From NCBI GenBank assembly GCA_963826105.1, contig CAWGWA010000013.1:248001-312000 (forward strand): a DNA stretch of 64,000 nucleotides. The letters run 5' to 3'. Made by a program: the position numbers and the translations under genes. This DNA is from WHTI01 sp963826105 (GTDB lineage: Bacteria > Actinomycetota > CADDZG01 > WHSQ01). Shown piece by piece: positions 35,330 through 45,265 of this stretch; position 1 is the first letter of the stretch, and each line of letters starts with the position of its first letter. The notes beneath the pieces were generated by a model. It was not told the origin of the DNA. It made no database searches and saw only the letters and a list, made by a program, of their open reading frames with translations.

Positions 35330-36979
35330 CTAGCCGAGGTGGGGGTAGCGCCAGTCGGTCGGGGGCGAGAAGGTCTCCTTGATGGTCCTCGGCGTCGTCC
35401 AGCGCAAGAGGTTGTAGATCGAGCCCGCCTTGTCGTTGGTCCCCGACGCCCGGGAGCCCCCGAACGGCTGTTGGCCCACGACCGCTCCGGTCGGCTTGTC
35501 GTTGATGTAGAAGTTGCCGGCCGCGTTCCGAAGGCGATTGGTCGCTTGGTGGACGGCGGACCGATCGTCCGAGAACACGGCTCCGGTCAGCGCGTAGGGG
35601 CTCGTGTCGTCGATCACATCGAGGGTCTTGTCCCACGCCTCGTCGTCGTAGACGTAAACGGTCAGCACCGGCCCGAAGAGCTCGCGGACCATCGTGTCGG
35701 ACTGCGGGTTCTCGGTGACCAGCACGGTGGGAGCCACGAACCATCCCTTGGACGAGTCGAACTTCGCTCCGGTAAGTACCTCGCTTCCGGAGGCGACCGC
35801 GGCTTCGACCGCTTCCTTGTGCCGGTTGAAGGCAGTCTCGTCGATCACTGCGCCCATGAAGTTGCTCATGTCGGCCACGTCCCCCTGGGGGATCGACTCG
35901 GCGAGCTCCTTCAGGCCCTCGCTCACCTGTGGCCACAACGAGCGAGGGATGTAGGCGCGCGACGGAGCCGAACATTTCTGTCCCTGGTACTCGAACGCTC
36001 CGCGGCCGAGACCAACCACCAGTGCGTCCACACCGGCGGACGGGTGCGCTAGGACGAAGTCCTTGCCCCCGGTCTCTCCCACGAGTCGGGGGTACGAGCG
36101 AAGGTTGTCGAGGTTCTCTCCGGCCTTCCTCCAGATCGAGCGGAAGACCGTCGTCGAGCCGGTGAAGTGGAGCCCGGCGAACTCGGAGTGCCGCATCGCG
36201 ACATCGGAGACCATCGCGCCGTCCCCGTGAACGAGGTTGATGACGCCCGGAGGAAGCCCGGCTTCCAGTAGCAGCTCCATCGTGTATTGCGCGGAGAACG
36301 CCTGCTTCTCCGACGGTTTCCACACGACGACGTTGCCCATCATCGCGGGAGCACTCGAGAGGTTGGCGCCGATGCAGGTGAAGTTGAAGGGCGTCAGGGC
36401 GAGGACGAAACCCTCGAGGGGCCGGTAGTCGAGGTAGTTCCACATGCCCGGCGCCGACATCGGCTGTTCGGCGTAGATGCGCTCGACAAAGTGCGCATTG
36501 AAACGCCAGAAGTCGGCCATCTCACAGATCGCATCGATCTCCGACTGGTAGACCGACTTCGACTGACCGAGGATCGTGGACGCGTTGATGCGATCGCGCC
36601 AGGTTCCGGCGACGAGATCGGCGGCGCGGAGGAACACCGCGACGCGGTCCTGCCACGGGAGGGCGGCCCAATCGTGCGCCGCGTCCAATGCCGCACGGAT
36701 GGCGCGGTCGACGTGCTCGGGGCCCGCTCCATGGACTTCGGCCAGTTGAAGAGAGGTGTTGTGCGGCGAGCGAACCTCGAAGGTGTTGCCGGTTTCAACC
36801 GTCTCGCCACCGATGACCATCGGGGCTTGCTTGATCTCGCCCTCCTGTCGCTTCAACTCGGCCTCGAGCGAAGTGCGTTCGGGGGAGCCGGGCCGGTAGT
36901 CCTTGATCGCCTCGTTGCGCACCGGCGGCGTCGAGAGGGTGCCTGCGATCGTGCTTGGGGCGATGTGCTCGTGCGTCAT
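35330..36979 (-). CDS. pruA: L-glutamate gamma-semialdehyde (1-pyrroline-5-carboxylate) dehydrogenase
   Basis: A 549-residue ALDH-superfamily enzyme of the PruA type: GMWNYLDYRPLEGFVLAL, TPFNFTCIGANL, LHFTGSTTVFRSIW, catalytic Glu in RLVGETGGKDFV, catalytic Cys in FEYQGQKCSAPSR, and ELFGPVLTVYVY. It oxidises glutamate semialdehyde to glutamate with NAD+. No proline dehydrogenase is nearby. It is translationally coupled (ATGA) to the regulator gene and so is the last gene of the purine operon starting at arcC. A direct link to purine breakdown is not obvious. Glutamate or nitrogen recycling is an inference. Confidence 0.92.
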   Translation of the reverse strand: MTHEHIAPSTIAGTLSTPPVRNEAIKDYRPGSPERTSLEAELKRQEGEIKQAPMVIGGETVETGNTFEVRSPHNTSLQLAEVHGAGPEHVDRAIRAALDAAHDWAALPWQDRVAVFLRAADLVAGTWRDRINASTILGQSKSVYQSEIDAICEMADFWRFNAHFVERIYAEQPMSAPGMWNYLDYRPLEGFVLALTPFNFTCIGANLSSAPAMMGNVVVWKPSEKQAFSAQYTMELLLEAGLPPGVINLVHGDGAMVSDVAMRHSEFAGLHFTGSTTVFRSIWRKAGENLDNLRSYPRLVGETGGKDFVLAHPSAGVDALVVGLGRGAFEYQGQKCSAPSRAYIPRSLWPQVSEGLKELAESIPQGDVADMSNFMGAVIDETAFNRHKEAVEAAVASGSEVLTGAKFDSSKGWFVAPTVLVTENPQSDTMVRELFGPVLTVYVYDDEAWDKTLDVIDDTSPYALTGAVFSDDRSAVHQATNRLRNAAGNFYINDKPTGAVVGQQPFGGSRASGTNDKAGSIYNLLRWTTPRTIKETFSPPTDWRYPHLG

Positions 36980-37530
36980 GTGGTGGTCTCCTCTTTGAGT
37001 GCCGTCTCCTCCATTGTGCCGCCTTCTGCCTTATCGAGGTAGTTGTAGATCGTGAAGCGTGTGACTCCCAGACGGTCCGCCACGGTCTCGACCGCCTTGC
37101 GGAGCATGAAGACACCTCGCTCGTCGAGGAAGCGGACGACCTCTTGCCGCTCGGCCCGACTCATGTCTTCGACCTGTTTACCCAGGGATCGTTCGGCGGC
37201 CTCGATCAGGCCCTCGGTCGTGTGCCCCAGGTGAGGGGTGCCCTCGCCGTGGAGGAACAACCCGTAGGCGGCACGATCCTCCGGGCCCCCGCACACCACG
37301 ACCTGTCCGCGTACTCCGGGTCCGTGCTCCACCTCGAAACTCGCCTCGCCGGAGGCGAGCCGCTTGGTGGCTTCCTCGATCAACTCGGCGCGGGCATGGC
37401 GTCCTGCGTGCAGGACGCGCGGAGTCGGGGAACTCAGATCCCAGACCGCCGCCGAACGCCCTTCGCCGTTCATCGGCTCGAGGCCGGAGGCGATCGCCGC
37501 AAGCTCTCGAGCCAGATCGCCGGCGCCCAT
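36976..37530 (-). CDS. DauR/YheO-like transcriptional regulator inside the purine operon
   Basis: A 184-residue protein. Residues about 15-110 look like a PAS-like sensing domain (GEGRSAAVWDLS, AAYGLFLHG). Residues about 128-170 are a C-terminal helix-turn-helix, RFLDERGVFMLRKAVETVADRLGVTRFTIYNYLD, as in DauR/YheO-type regulators (HTH_22). Its ATG shares a base with the adenine deaminase stop (TGATG), and its own stop overlaps pruA. Its position makes it the best local candidate to bind the repeated TCAACAGTTTGTTGA sites. That is inferred from location only. Confidence 0.75.
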   Translation of the reverse strand: MGAGDLARELAAIASGLEPMNGEGRSAAVWDLSSPTPRVLHAGRHARAELIEEATKRLASGEASFEVEHGPGVRGQVVVCGGPEDRAAYGLFLHGEGTPHLGHTTEGLIEAAERSLGKQVEDMSRAERQEVVRFLDERGVFMLRKAVETVADRLGVTRFTIYNYLDKAEGGTMEETALKEETTT

Positions 37531-39251
37531 CAGGATTTCACTTCCAGCGGCACGACCTCGAAGCGGTCGACGTCGATCAGACCATGGTCGGTGATCTTGA
37601 GGCTCGGGATCACCGATAGCGCCAGGAACGACAGGGTCATGAATGGCGAGGGACTGTCGACGCCCATCTTCGATAGATGCTCATGTAGGCGATCGACGCG
37701 TTCGACCACTTCGACCACGGGAAGGTCGGCGAGAAGACCGGCAACCGGCAACGGCAACTCCTCGAGCACCTCACCGTCGGCCACCGCCACGATCCCACCG
37801 CCGAGTTCTTCGAGGCGCGCCACGCACGCGGCCATGTCGTCATCGGAAACGCCGACGACGACGATGTTGTGTGCATCATGGGCGACGGTGGACGCGAACG
37901 CGCCCCTCTCCAAGCCGAAGCCGGTGACGAACCCCTTGCCGATCCGTCCGGTCGCGTGGTGCCTCTCGATGACCGCGATCTTGGCCAGGTCTCGGGAGGG
38001 ATCGGCGACCGCGGTCCCTTTCTCGATCAGGGCCTCGACGTGAACCTCGTTCGACAGCAGCTGCCCCGCGATGATCTCGATGACGCGGATCTCGCCGGGC
38101 TCACACGGGATGGCGAGATCCGTGGACGAAACCGGGGCGTTGCGCACCGACCGCCGCACCCACAGGGGAACGTCGCGATCCTCGACCCCGGTCGTGACGC
38201 CGGCGTCGACCACGAGCCGTCCTTCCTTCCACACTCGCTCGGGACGGAACTCCTCGAGGTCGCCGAGTAAGACGAGGTCCGCCATGTATCCAGGTCCGAT
38301 CACGCCGGCATCCTTGAGGCCGTGATAGCGAGCGGCGTTGAGCGAGGCCATGAGGAGGGCATCCTCGGGCGGAAGTCCGGCGGCTACCGAGGCCCGGCAC
38401 ATCTGATTGATCGAACCCTCCCGGTAGAGGAAGTCGGGCTCGCGGTCGTCGGTGCAGAACGCGCAGTTCTCCGGCCCAAATTCTTTGACCAGCGGAATGA
38501 GGTCGAGGAGGTTGCGGGCGTTCGACGCTTCGCGGAGGAGCACCCACATACCCTTGCGCCGCTTCTCGAGGGCTTCTTCGTAGGTCGTTGCTTCGTGGTC
38601 GGAGCGGATGCCGGCCGCTATGTAGGCGTCGAGCGGATGCCCCATCAATCCCGGAGCGTGTCCGTCAACGTGCGTCGCGCGCCTGATGGCCAGCTTGTCG
38701 AGTTCGCCTTCCGCCCCAGAGACCACGCCGGGGAAGTTCATCATCTCGGCGATACCCAGAGCGTGGCGGCGGTTGAGGATCGATTCGAGGTCTCCGGTGG
38801 TGAACGGTCGCCGCGGCGATTCGAAGGACGAGGCTGGAACGCACGACGAGGCCATGACCCAAACGTCGAGAGGAAGTCCCTCGCAGACATCGAGCAACCA
38901 GTGGATCCCGTCGGTACCGAGCACGTTGGCGATCTCGTGTGGATCGCACACGATCGATGTCGTCCCGTGCATCAACAGGACGCGTGCGAACTCGTCGACC
39001 ATGAGCTTCGAGGATTCGATGTGAACGTGCGCGTCGATGAAGCCCGGCACGAGGTACTTCCCCGAAGCGTCGATGCGCTCCTCATCCGCGGTCGTTCCCG
39101 GCTCGCCGAACCCTGCGATGCGGCCCTCCGCGATGGTCACGGTCTCGTCGAGCCATTCGCGGGTGAACGACGAAAACACCTTCGCCCCGGTGATGACGAG
39201 GTCCGGCGCCTCGTCACCTCGAGCGACCGCGATCAACCGGCGCCGGTTCAA
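37530..39251 (-). CDS. ade: Adenine deaminase
   Basis: A 573-residue amidohydrolase converting adenine to hypoxanthine. Metal-binding and family motifs: GFIDAHVHIESSKL near the N-terminus, SIVCDPHEIANVLG, EMMNFPGVV, VDGHAPGL, SDHEATTYEEALEKRRKGMW and CTDDREPDFLYREG; the C-terminal domain has TVAHDAHNIVVVG and GGGIVAVADGEVLEELPLP. I place the start at TTG 39251, whose TTGA overlaps the stop of the upstream xanthine dehydrogenase gene; GTG 39281 is the alternative. It supplies hypoxanthine to the xanthine dehydrogenase encoded directly upstream. Confidence 0.93.
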   Translation of the reverse strand: MNRRRLIAVARGDEAPDLVITGAKVFSSFTREWLDETVTIAEGRIAGFGEPGTTADEERIDASGKYLVPGFIDAHVHIESSKLMVDEFARVLLMHGTTSIVCDPHEIANVLGTDGIHWLLDVCEGLPLDVWVMASSCVPASSFESPRRPFTTGDLESILNRRHALGIAEMMNFPGVVSGAEGELDKLAIRRATHVDGHAPGLMGHPLDAYIAAGIRSDHEATTYEEALEKRRKGMWVLLREASNARNLLDLIPLVKEFGPENCAFCTDDREPDFLYREGSINQMCRASVAAGLPPEDALLMASLNAARYHGLKDAGVIGPGYMADLVLLGDLEEFRPERVWKEGRLVVDAGVTTGVEDRDVPLWVRRSVRNAPVSSTDLAIPCEPGEIRVIEIIAGQLLSNEVHVEALIEKGTAVADPSRDLAKIAVIERHHATGRIGKGFVTGFGLERGAFASTVAHDAHNIVVVGVSDDDMAACVARLEELGGGIVAVADGEVLEELPLPVAGLLADLPVVEVVERVDRLHEHLSKMGVDSPSPFMTLSFLALSVIPSLKITDHGLIDVDRFEVVPLEVKS

Positions 39252-41581
39252 GACTGCTCTCCCGGTCGCTCGCCGCTCCACAGGAAGTGGTCGGGCCTCA
39301 CGGGGATGTGCGTGAGTGGTTTTCCACTCGCGTTGCGCAGGGCCGAAAGGATGGCCGGGGTCGAGGAGATCGTCGGGGGTTCACCCACACCCTTGACCCC
39401 GTACTCGGAGTCGGGATCGCCCAGCTCCATCACGTCGATCTGCATCGGAGGCATGTCGAGGATCGTAGGGATCAGGTAGTCGGTGAACGACGGGTTCAGC
39501 ACCACCCCGTCCTTCACCTGGATCTCCTCCATGACCGCGAGGCCGAGACCCTGAGCGGTGCCGCCCTCGATCTGTCCCTCGACGGCCTGAGGATTGATCG
39601 CCTTGCCGACATCCTGCGCGGTGGCTAACTCGACGACCTTAACGAGGCCCAGTTCGGTATCGACATCGCAGGTTGCGCGATGCGCCGAGAACGCGAACGC
39701 GACGTGGGCGTCGCCCTGGCCCGTCTCAGGATCCAGAGGGAACGTTTTCTTGTGGTGGTACTCGTAGGTCTCTTCGTATGCACGGTCCTCGATCACGTCG
39801 GCGAGATCGGCGACCACGCCGAGCATGGTGGAGACGACCTTTCCGCCCTCGAGACTCAGTTCGCCGGGGTCGCCGTCGACGCCGGCCAGAGCGTCGGTGA
39901 GAACCCGTATCCGGATCGCCTGGCAGGCCTTGCGTACCGCCCCTCCGGTCATCCAGGTCTGTCTCGAGGCCGACGTCGAGCCCGCCGACCCCACCTGGGT
40001 ATCGGCGGGGAGCACCACGACCTGCTCGACGCCCAACTCGGTGCGGGCGATCTGCATCTGGACGGTGGTGACGCCCTGACCGACCTCTGCGGCCGCGGTG
40101 TGAACCTCGACGATCGGCTCCCCTCCCGCCGACCAGAGCTTCACCCGGGCGGTCGAGTAATCATCGAAGCCCTCCGAGTAGGCGATGTTCTTGAACCCGA
40201 CCCCATAGCCGACTCCTCTCCGTACGCCTTCTCCGTGGGTCGTGTTGGAGACGCCGCCCGGAAGGAGCGTGAGATCGAGGGGGCCGGAGGGTGTCGGATC
40301 GGGATGAGGCATGTCGCGCACCGATTCGAGCAGTTCCTTGACCGGAGCGGGGCCTTCGACGATCTGACCGGTGGGTAGTTTCGACCCCGTCGACATCGCG
40401 TTACGGATCCGGAGGTCGACCGGGTCCATCCCGAGGGCGTCGGCCAGTTTGTCCATCTGGGACTCGTGGGCGAAGCAGACCTGGACCGAACCGAAGCCGC
40501 GCATCGCGCCGCACGGAGGGTTGTCGGTGTAGACCACGTACCCATCGAGGGTGGTGTTGGGGACTTCGTACGGTCCGGCCGCGAAACAAGTCGCGTTGCT
40601 GACTACCGCGGTCGACGAGGACGCGTAGGCGCCTCCGTCGAGGATGATCCGGGCTTTCACGTAGACGAGGTCGCCCTCCTTGGTGGCGCCGTGTTCGTAG
40701 TACATCTTTGCGGGATGACGGTGCACGTGCCCGAAGAACGATTCCTCGCGGGAATACATCATCTTCACGGGCCGGTTCGTATGGAGGGCGAGCATGCAGC
40801 AATGGATCTGCATCGAGAGGTCCTCGCGCGCACCGAACGCGCCGCCGACCCCCGCCAGGGTGATGCGAACGCGGTCTTCGGTGAGCCCTAAGGCGCCGGC
40901 AAGCTGGTCGAGGTCGACGTGTAGCCACTGGGTCGCGACGTATAGATCGACGCCACCCTCACCGTCCGGAACTGCGAGCCCGGATTCGGGGCCGAGGAAC
41001 GCTTGGTCCTGCATCCCGATCGTGTACTCGCCGGAGACAACGACGTCGGCCGTCGCATCCGGGTCGCCCGACCGGATCCTCACGTGGCGGATGAGGTTGT
41101 GGGGATCCTTGGCTTCGGGGTGGAGCACATCGGTGCCGGGGTCCATCGCGATCTCCGGATCGGTGATCGGCTCGAGCTCCTCGTAGTCGACCTTCACGAG
41201 ATCGGCTGCGCGGCGTGCGGTCTCGGGGTGATCCGCGGCGATCAACACGATGGCCTCACCCTGGTAACGGATCTGATCCCATGCGAGCACTGGTTGATCG
41301 GGGATCTCGAGGCCGTAGGTCTTGTTCCCGGGGACATCGTCGTGAGTAAGGACCGCCCACACTCCCGGAAGGGCCAAGGCTTGGGTGATGTCGATCGAGA
41401 CGATGCGGGCGCGCGGGTGGGGGCTCCTGACGGTCGCTCCCCACAACATCCCCTCGGCCCAGAGATCCGAGGAGTAGGCGAACTCCCCGGTGACCTTCGG
41501 GATCCCGTCAGGGCGAGCGGCACTTTCTCCGACGCCGCCGCGCACCGGGGTCACCTCGATCGTTTTCGTTGGGGCGCTCAT
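39248..41581 (-). CDS. xdhA: Xanthine dehydrogenase, molybdopterin-binding subunit
   Basis: A 777-residue catalytic subunit of a three-chain xanthine dehydrogenase. The aldehyde-oxidase/xanthine-dehydrogenase a/b hammerhead is ARPDGIPKVTGEFAYSSDLW. Moco-binding elements are LAGVGGAFGAREDLS, NPPCGAMRGFGSVQVCFAHE, STSASRQTW, and the glutamate-bearing YGVKGVGEPP near the C-terminus. The other two subunits are encoded upstream in the same operon, with the 8-oxoguanine-deaminase-like gene between. The symbol follows a generic xdhABC scheme. Substrates would be hypoxanthine and xanthine. Confidence 0.9.
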   Translation of the reverse strand: MSAPTKTIEVTPVRGGVGESAARPDGIPKVTGEFAYSSDLWAEGMLWGATVRSPHPRARIVSIDITQALALPGVWAVLTHDDVPGNKTYGLEIPDQPVLAWDQIRYQGEAIVLIAADHPETARRAADLVKVDYEELEPITDPEIAMDPGTDVLHPEAKDPHNLIRHVRIRSGDPDATADVVVSGEYTIGMQDQAFLGPESGLAVPDGEGGVDLYVATQWLHVDLDQLAGALGLTEDRVRITLAGVGGAFGAREDLSMQIHCCMLALHTNRPVKMMYSREESFFGHVHRHPAKMYYEHGATKEGDLVYVKARIILDGGAYASSSTAVVSNATCFAAGPYEVPNTTLDGYVVYTDNPPCGAMRGFGSVQVCFAHESQMDKLADALGMDPVDLRIRNAMSTGSKLPTGQIVEGPAPVKELLESVRDMPHPDPTPSGPLDLTLLPGGVSNTTHGEGVRRGVGYGVGFKNIAYSEGFDDYSTARVKLWSAGGEPIVEVHTAAAEVGQGVTTVQMQIARTELGVEQVVVLPADTQVGSAGSTSASRQTWMTGGAVRKACQAIRIRVLTDALAGVDGDPGELSLEGGKVVSTMLGVVADLADVIEDRAYEETYEYHHKKTFPLDPETGQGDAHVAFAFSAHRATCDVDTELGLVKVVELATAQDVGKAINPQAVEGQIEGGTAQGLGLAVMEEIQVKDGVVLNPSFTDYLIPTILDMPPMQIDVMELGDPDSEYGVKGVGEPPTISSTPAILSALRNASGKPLTHIPVRPDHFLWSGERPGEQS

Positions 41582-42937
41582 GAGAACGCGTCCGTCAGAC
41601 GCCGAGCCTGCTTGTCAAGGTTCGCTCCGATCGAGGCCCGATCACCGGTCTTCAACTCGCCCCCTTCGACGACCACCCGGCCGTTCACCAGCACGTGATG
41701 TGGCGGTCGGGGGGTTCCGAGCACTAGCCCGGCGACCTTGTCTTCGATGCCGGCATCCTCGAGGCCATCCATCTTCCAAAGAGTGATGTCGGCGAGCTTC
41801 CCGGGCTCCAATGATCCGATCTCGGTCTCGCGTCCGAGGCAGCGAGCGCCACCCATAGTCGCCAGCCCGAGGGCATCGCGAACAGTGAGAGCCGCCGGGC
41901 CGCCGCGTAGTCGCGCGAGATGAAGTGCGGCGCGCGGCTCGGACGAAAGGGTTCCTCCCTCGTTGGAAGCGGCTCCATCGACGCCCAGCCCAACCGGGGC
42001 TCCTGCAGTGGAGAGGTCGACGACCCGAGCGATCCCGGCGCCGAGGCGAGCGTTGGAGGTGGGACAGTGCGCGACACCGGTGCCCGTCGCACCGAAGCGC
42101 GCGACGTCCGCATCCGAGAGGTGGATGCAGTGAGCAAGCCACACATCGGCGCCCAACCATCCGAGCGAGTCGAGATAGTCGGCCGGCCTGGCACCGAACT
42201 GTTCGATGCAGAACTCTTCTTCGTCGACGGTTTCGGCGAGGTGGGTGTGCAACCGGACGTCCTTGCGGCGAGCCAGCGCGGCCGCTTCCCTCATCAATTC
42301 CCCCGTGGCGGAGAACGGCGAGCACGGCGCGACCGCTATCCGCAGCATCGAATCGAACGATGAGTCGTGGTGGCGATCGATCGCAGCCTCGGTCGCCGCG
42401 AGGATCTCATCCAGCGTCTCGGTCACCGAGTCGGGAGGTAGTCCTCCGTCGGAGACTCCGAGATCCATCGAGCCGCGCGTCGGGTGGAATCTGATCCCGA
42501 GCTCGGCCGCCGCGGCGATCTCGATCCCGAGGAGATCGCCCGGCTCCGCGGGGAAAGACGTAGTGGTGATCCATCGAGGTCGTGCAGCCGGAGAGGAGCA
42601 GCGCGGCGAGACCTGCTCGAGCGGCAGCATCCTGCATCTCGTCATCGATCAGTGCCCAGCGCGGATAGAGCTCGGTCAGCCACTCGAACAGGGTTGCTTC
42701 CTGAGCGAGTCCTCTCGTGAGCCACTGGTAGAGGTGGTGATGCGAGTTCACGAGACCCGGAGTAGCTAGGAGCCCGGCCCCTTCGATCACGGTCGCCCCA
42801 TCCTCAGCCGGAGCTGCGCCCGAACCGATCGCGGCGATGCGGTTCCCCTCGATCACGATGTGGCCGCTCTCGTACTCGGTCCCGGTCGCGTCCATGGTCG
42901 CGAGCGCGCAGCCGTCGATGATGGTGCGATCGCTCAT
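41578..42937 (-). CDS. 8-oxoguanine deaminase-like amidohydrolase, frameshifted
   Basis: About 453 residues of an ATZ/TRZ-type amidohydrolase. Metal motif LVNSHHHLYQWLTRGLA is at residues about 60-75. CTTSMDHHYVFPRGAGDL is typical of 8-oxoguanine deaminases once the extra base in CCC 42539-42541 is removed. RFHPTRGSMDLG, LHTHLAETVDEE, LAHCIHL and LGVDGAASNEGG follow. It would deaminate 8-oxoguanine or isoguanine-like purines to urate-type products. ATGA overlaps link it to both neighbours. Guanine deamination is an alternative. Confidence 0.85.
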
Positions 42938-43416
42938 CCCGCGCCTCCCGAAGCCATCTTCTGGCCGGCAAGAGCGACCGCATCGAGGATTTTCTCGTAG
43001 CCGGTGCAGCGGCAGAGGTTGCCGGCGAGGGCTTCGCGGACCTCGGACTCGCTCGGGTCGGGTTTTCGATTCAAGAGCTCGTGGGTGGCGACGATCAGTC
43101 CCGGGGTGCAGAAGCCGCATTGGACCGCTCCGGCTTCGAGGAACGCTTGCTGCACCGGATGTAGGTCATCGTGGTCACTCGACAGGCCTTCGATGGTCAC
43201 GACCTCTCGACCTTCGGCTTGGGCGGCGAGGACGAGACAGGCACAGACCAATGCTCCGTCGAGATAGATCGAACAGGATCCGCACTCGCCCTGCTCGCAC
43301 GCGTTCTTGCTGCCCGGTAGGGCCATGCGTTCGCGCAGGACATGGAGAAGGCTCTCGCCCTCCCAGACGTCGTCGACGGAGGACTGCTCTCCGTTGACGC
43401 GGAGGTTGATCCTCAT
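42934..43416 (-). CDS. xdhC: Xanthine dehydrogenase, (2Fe-2S) subunit
   Basis: A 160-residue electron-transfer subunit. The plant-ferredoxin cluster is CEQGECGSC with the fourth Cys in ALVCACL; the all-helical domain has QCGFCTPGLI and NLCRCTGY. Length is normal. ATG 43416 overlaps the FAD subunit stop (ATGA). It transfers electrons from Moco to FAD in the XDH complex. Confidence 0.93.
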   Translation of the reverse strand: MRINLRVNGEQSSVDDVWEGESLLHVLRERMALPGSKNACEQGECGSCSIYLDGALVCACLVLAAQAEGREVVTIEGLSSDHDDLHPVQQAFLEAGAVQCGFCTPGLIVATHELLNRKPDPSESEVREALAGNLCRCTGYEKILDAVALAGQKMASGGAG

Positions 43417-44264
43417 GCTCTTGCTTCCTCCCAGGTCCAGTTGAGAGTGCGTTTCGCCATGATCTTGAGAGCGTGCTTGCGGTAGGCAGCGGTGCCGCGA
43501 ACATCGTCGATCGGACTCGCCGCTTCGGCTACCAGCTCGCCGAAGTGCGCCGCCGCGGACTCGGATAGGGGAGCGCGGCCCTCCCAATCGAGTTCGTTCG
43601 CGATGAAAGCCTCCGCGTCGGCCGCGCGCAGGGGGCGCGGGGAGCACGAACCGAGCGCGGTCCCCACCGAACGAGCTTCGAGATCGAGGGCAACTGAGAA
43701 CGTCGCAACGGCGATCACCATGGCGTTGCGTGTGCCGATCTTCGAGAACTGTTGTGGTCCCCGCGAGACCGGGATGTCGATCGCCGCGATCAACTCGTCA
43801 TCCCTCAGGGCGTTCTCCTTGACCCCCGTGATGAACTCCGTCACCGGCATCGAACGCGTGCCGGTGGTCGAAGCGAGTTCGACGGTGGCGTCCACCGCGA
43901 CGAGCGGCGGGATGCCGTCGCCGGCTGGTGAGGCGGTACCGAGATTCCCACCGAGGGTCCCGCGATTGCGTATCTGCGGCGAGCCGACGGTTCGTGACGC
44001 GATCGCCAGTCCGGGGAGTTCGGTCGCCAGCTCGGCGATGATCTGCGAGTAAGGAACCCCCGCTCCGATCCTGACGGTGCCGTTGGAGCGCGACCATTCC
44101 CGCAGCTCGGCACACGCGGTGAGGTCGATGATCGTCTCGGGCCGCCTCTTGTCAAAGTTGAGTTCGACCATCAGGTCGGTCCCGCCGGCGATCGGTGTCG
44201 CCTCTGGGTGCGCCGCCTTCAGCTGAAGCGCCTCGGGAAGGTCCGCGGGACGGAGGAAGTCCAT
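43413..44264 (-). CDS. xdhB: Xanthine dehydrogenase, FAD-binding subunit
   Basis: A 283-residue CoxM/XdhB-type flavoprotein subunit. FAD loops are PIAGGTDLMVELNF near the N-terminus and TVGSPQIRNRGTLGGNLGTASPAGDG near residue 105. The C-terminal CO-dehydrogenase flavoprotein domain includes FSKIGTRNAMVIAV and DVRGTAAYRKH. It passes electrons to NAD+ or another acceptor. The start is two bases after the carbamate kinase stop, with GAGGAGG upstream. Confidence 0.93.
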   Translation of the reverse strand: MDFLRPADLPEALQLKAAHPEATPIAGGTDLMVELNFDKRRPETIIDLTACAELREWSRSNGTVRIGAGVPYSQIIAELATELPGLAIASRTVGSPQIRNRGTLGGNLGTASPAGDGIPPLVAVDATVELASTTGTRSMPVTEFITGVKENALRDDELIAAIDIPVSRGPQQFSKIGTRNAMVIAVATFSVALDLEARSVGTALGSCSPRPLRAADAEAFIANELDWEGRAPLSESAAAHFGELVAEAASPIDDVRGTAAYRKHALKIMAKRTLNWTWEEARA

Positions 44265-44266
44265 CC

Positions 44267-45259
44267 CTAAGCCTCCTCGGCGCGGACGGCGGAGGCGACG
44301 ATGTGGGTTCCGGCTTTTCCCTCGAGAGCATCGGCGAGCCTCTCGGCGCTGGTGATGATCGCTTGCGGCCCACCACGCTCGACGAAGCCCATAACCGCAT
44401 CGATCTTGGGCCCCATCGAACCGGAGGGAAACTGCCCGTCCGCTGCATACCCTCGGAGCTCCTCGATATCGACCTCGTCGAGGAGGACCTCTTCGTCAGT
44501 GCCGTAGTTGAGGGCAACGTTGTCGACCGCCGTAAGGATCGCGAGCGTGTGAGCTCCGATGTGGTTCGCCAGCATCGCGGTCGCGAGGTCCTTGTCGATC
44601 ACCGCGTCGACACCGCTCAGCGATCCTCCTTCAGCGGCGACAACTGGGATGCCGCCTCCGCCACACGCGATCACGATCACGCCTTCATCGATGAGCTCCC
44701 TGACGATGTCCTCTTCGATGATCTCGCTCGGGATCGGCGACGGAACCACTCTGCGCCAGCCGCCCTTCTGCTCGGTCAAGACCCAACCGTGGCGCTTGAG
44801 CTCCTCGACCTGTTCGGGGGGATAGAAGCGCCCGATCGGCTTGGTCGGGTTCTGGAACGCCGGGTCCTCGTCGTCAACGAGTACCTGGGTCACGATCGTG
44901 ACGACCGGGAGCCTGATCCCGGACTCCCAGAGCGCGTTCGAGAAGCACTGCTGGATCATGTAACCCATCGCCCCTTGGGTGTCGGCCACCGCCGAGTCGA
45001 TAGGGAGGCGAGGGAGGACTCCCGCCTCGGCGGCCACATCGGAACGCAGCAGGATGCTCCCCACCTGTGGTCCGTTCCCGTGGGTCAGGACCAGGCGGTA
45101 GGCACCGGATTCGACGATCGGGAGCAGCGTCTCGACCGTCTCTCGGGTCCGCCTGAATTGGGACTCGACCGATGCATCGTCCTCGGCCCGGGTGATGGCA
45201 TTCCCTCCCAGGGCGACGACGAGGATCGGCTTGTCGGCCCACACACCGGGAGTCCTCAT
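44267..45259 (-). CDS. arcC: Carbamate kinase
   Basis: A 330-residue amino-acid-kinase-fold enzyme: LVVALGGNAI, LVLTHGNGPQVG, DTQGAMGYMIQQ, VIACGGGGIPVV, VIDKDLATAMLA and FPSGSMGPKIDA. It makes ATP from carbamoyl phosphate. In the purine cluster it would conserve the energy released by the YgeW-type carbamoyltransferase, as yqeA does in E. coli clusters. The start is ATG 45259, six bases after the TACGAT -10 box; the frame is open to 45295, but that region is promoter. It is the first gene of an eight-gene operon reaching pruA. Confidence 0.93.
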   Translation of the reverse strand: MRTPGVWADKPILVVALGGNAITRAEDDASVESQFRRTRETVETLLPIVESGAYRLVLTHGNGPQVGSILLRSDVAAEAGVLPRLPIDSAVADTQGAMGYMIQQCFSNALWESGIRLPVVTIVTQVLVDDEDPAFQNPTKPIGRFYPPEQVEELKRHGWVLTEQKGGWRRVVPSPIPSEIIEEDIVRELIDEGVIVIACGGGGIPVVAAEGGSLSGVDAVIDKDLATAMLANHIGAHTLAILTAVDNVALNYGTDEEVLLDEVDIEELRGYAADGQFPSGSMGPKIDAVMGFVERGGPQAIITSAERLADALEGKAGTHIVASAVRAEEA

Positions 45260-45265
45260 AGGGGC

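Noticed and set aside
35310..35332. Terminator after pruA (GCCGTACGGC followed by a T-run on the minus strand)
   Set aside because: The palindrome gives only a four-pair stem, too weak to call.
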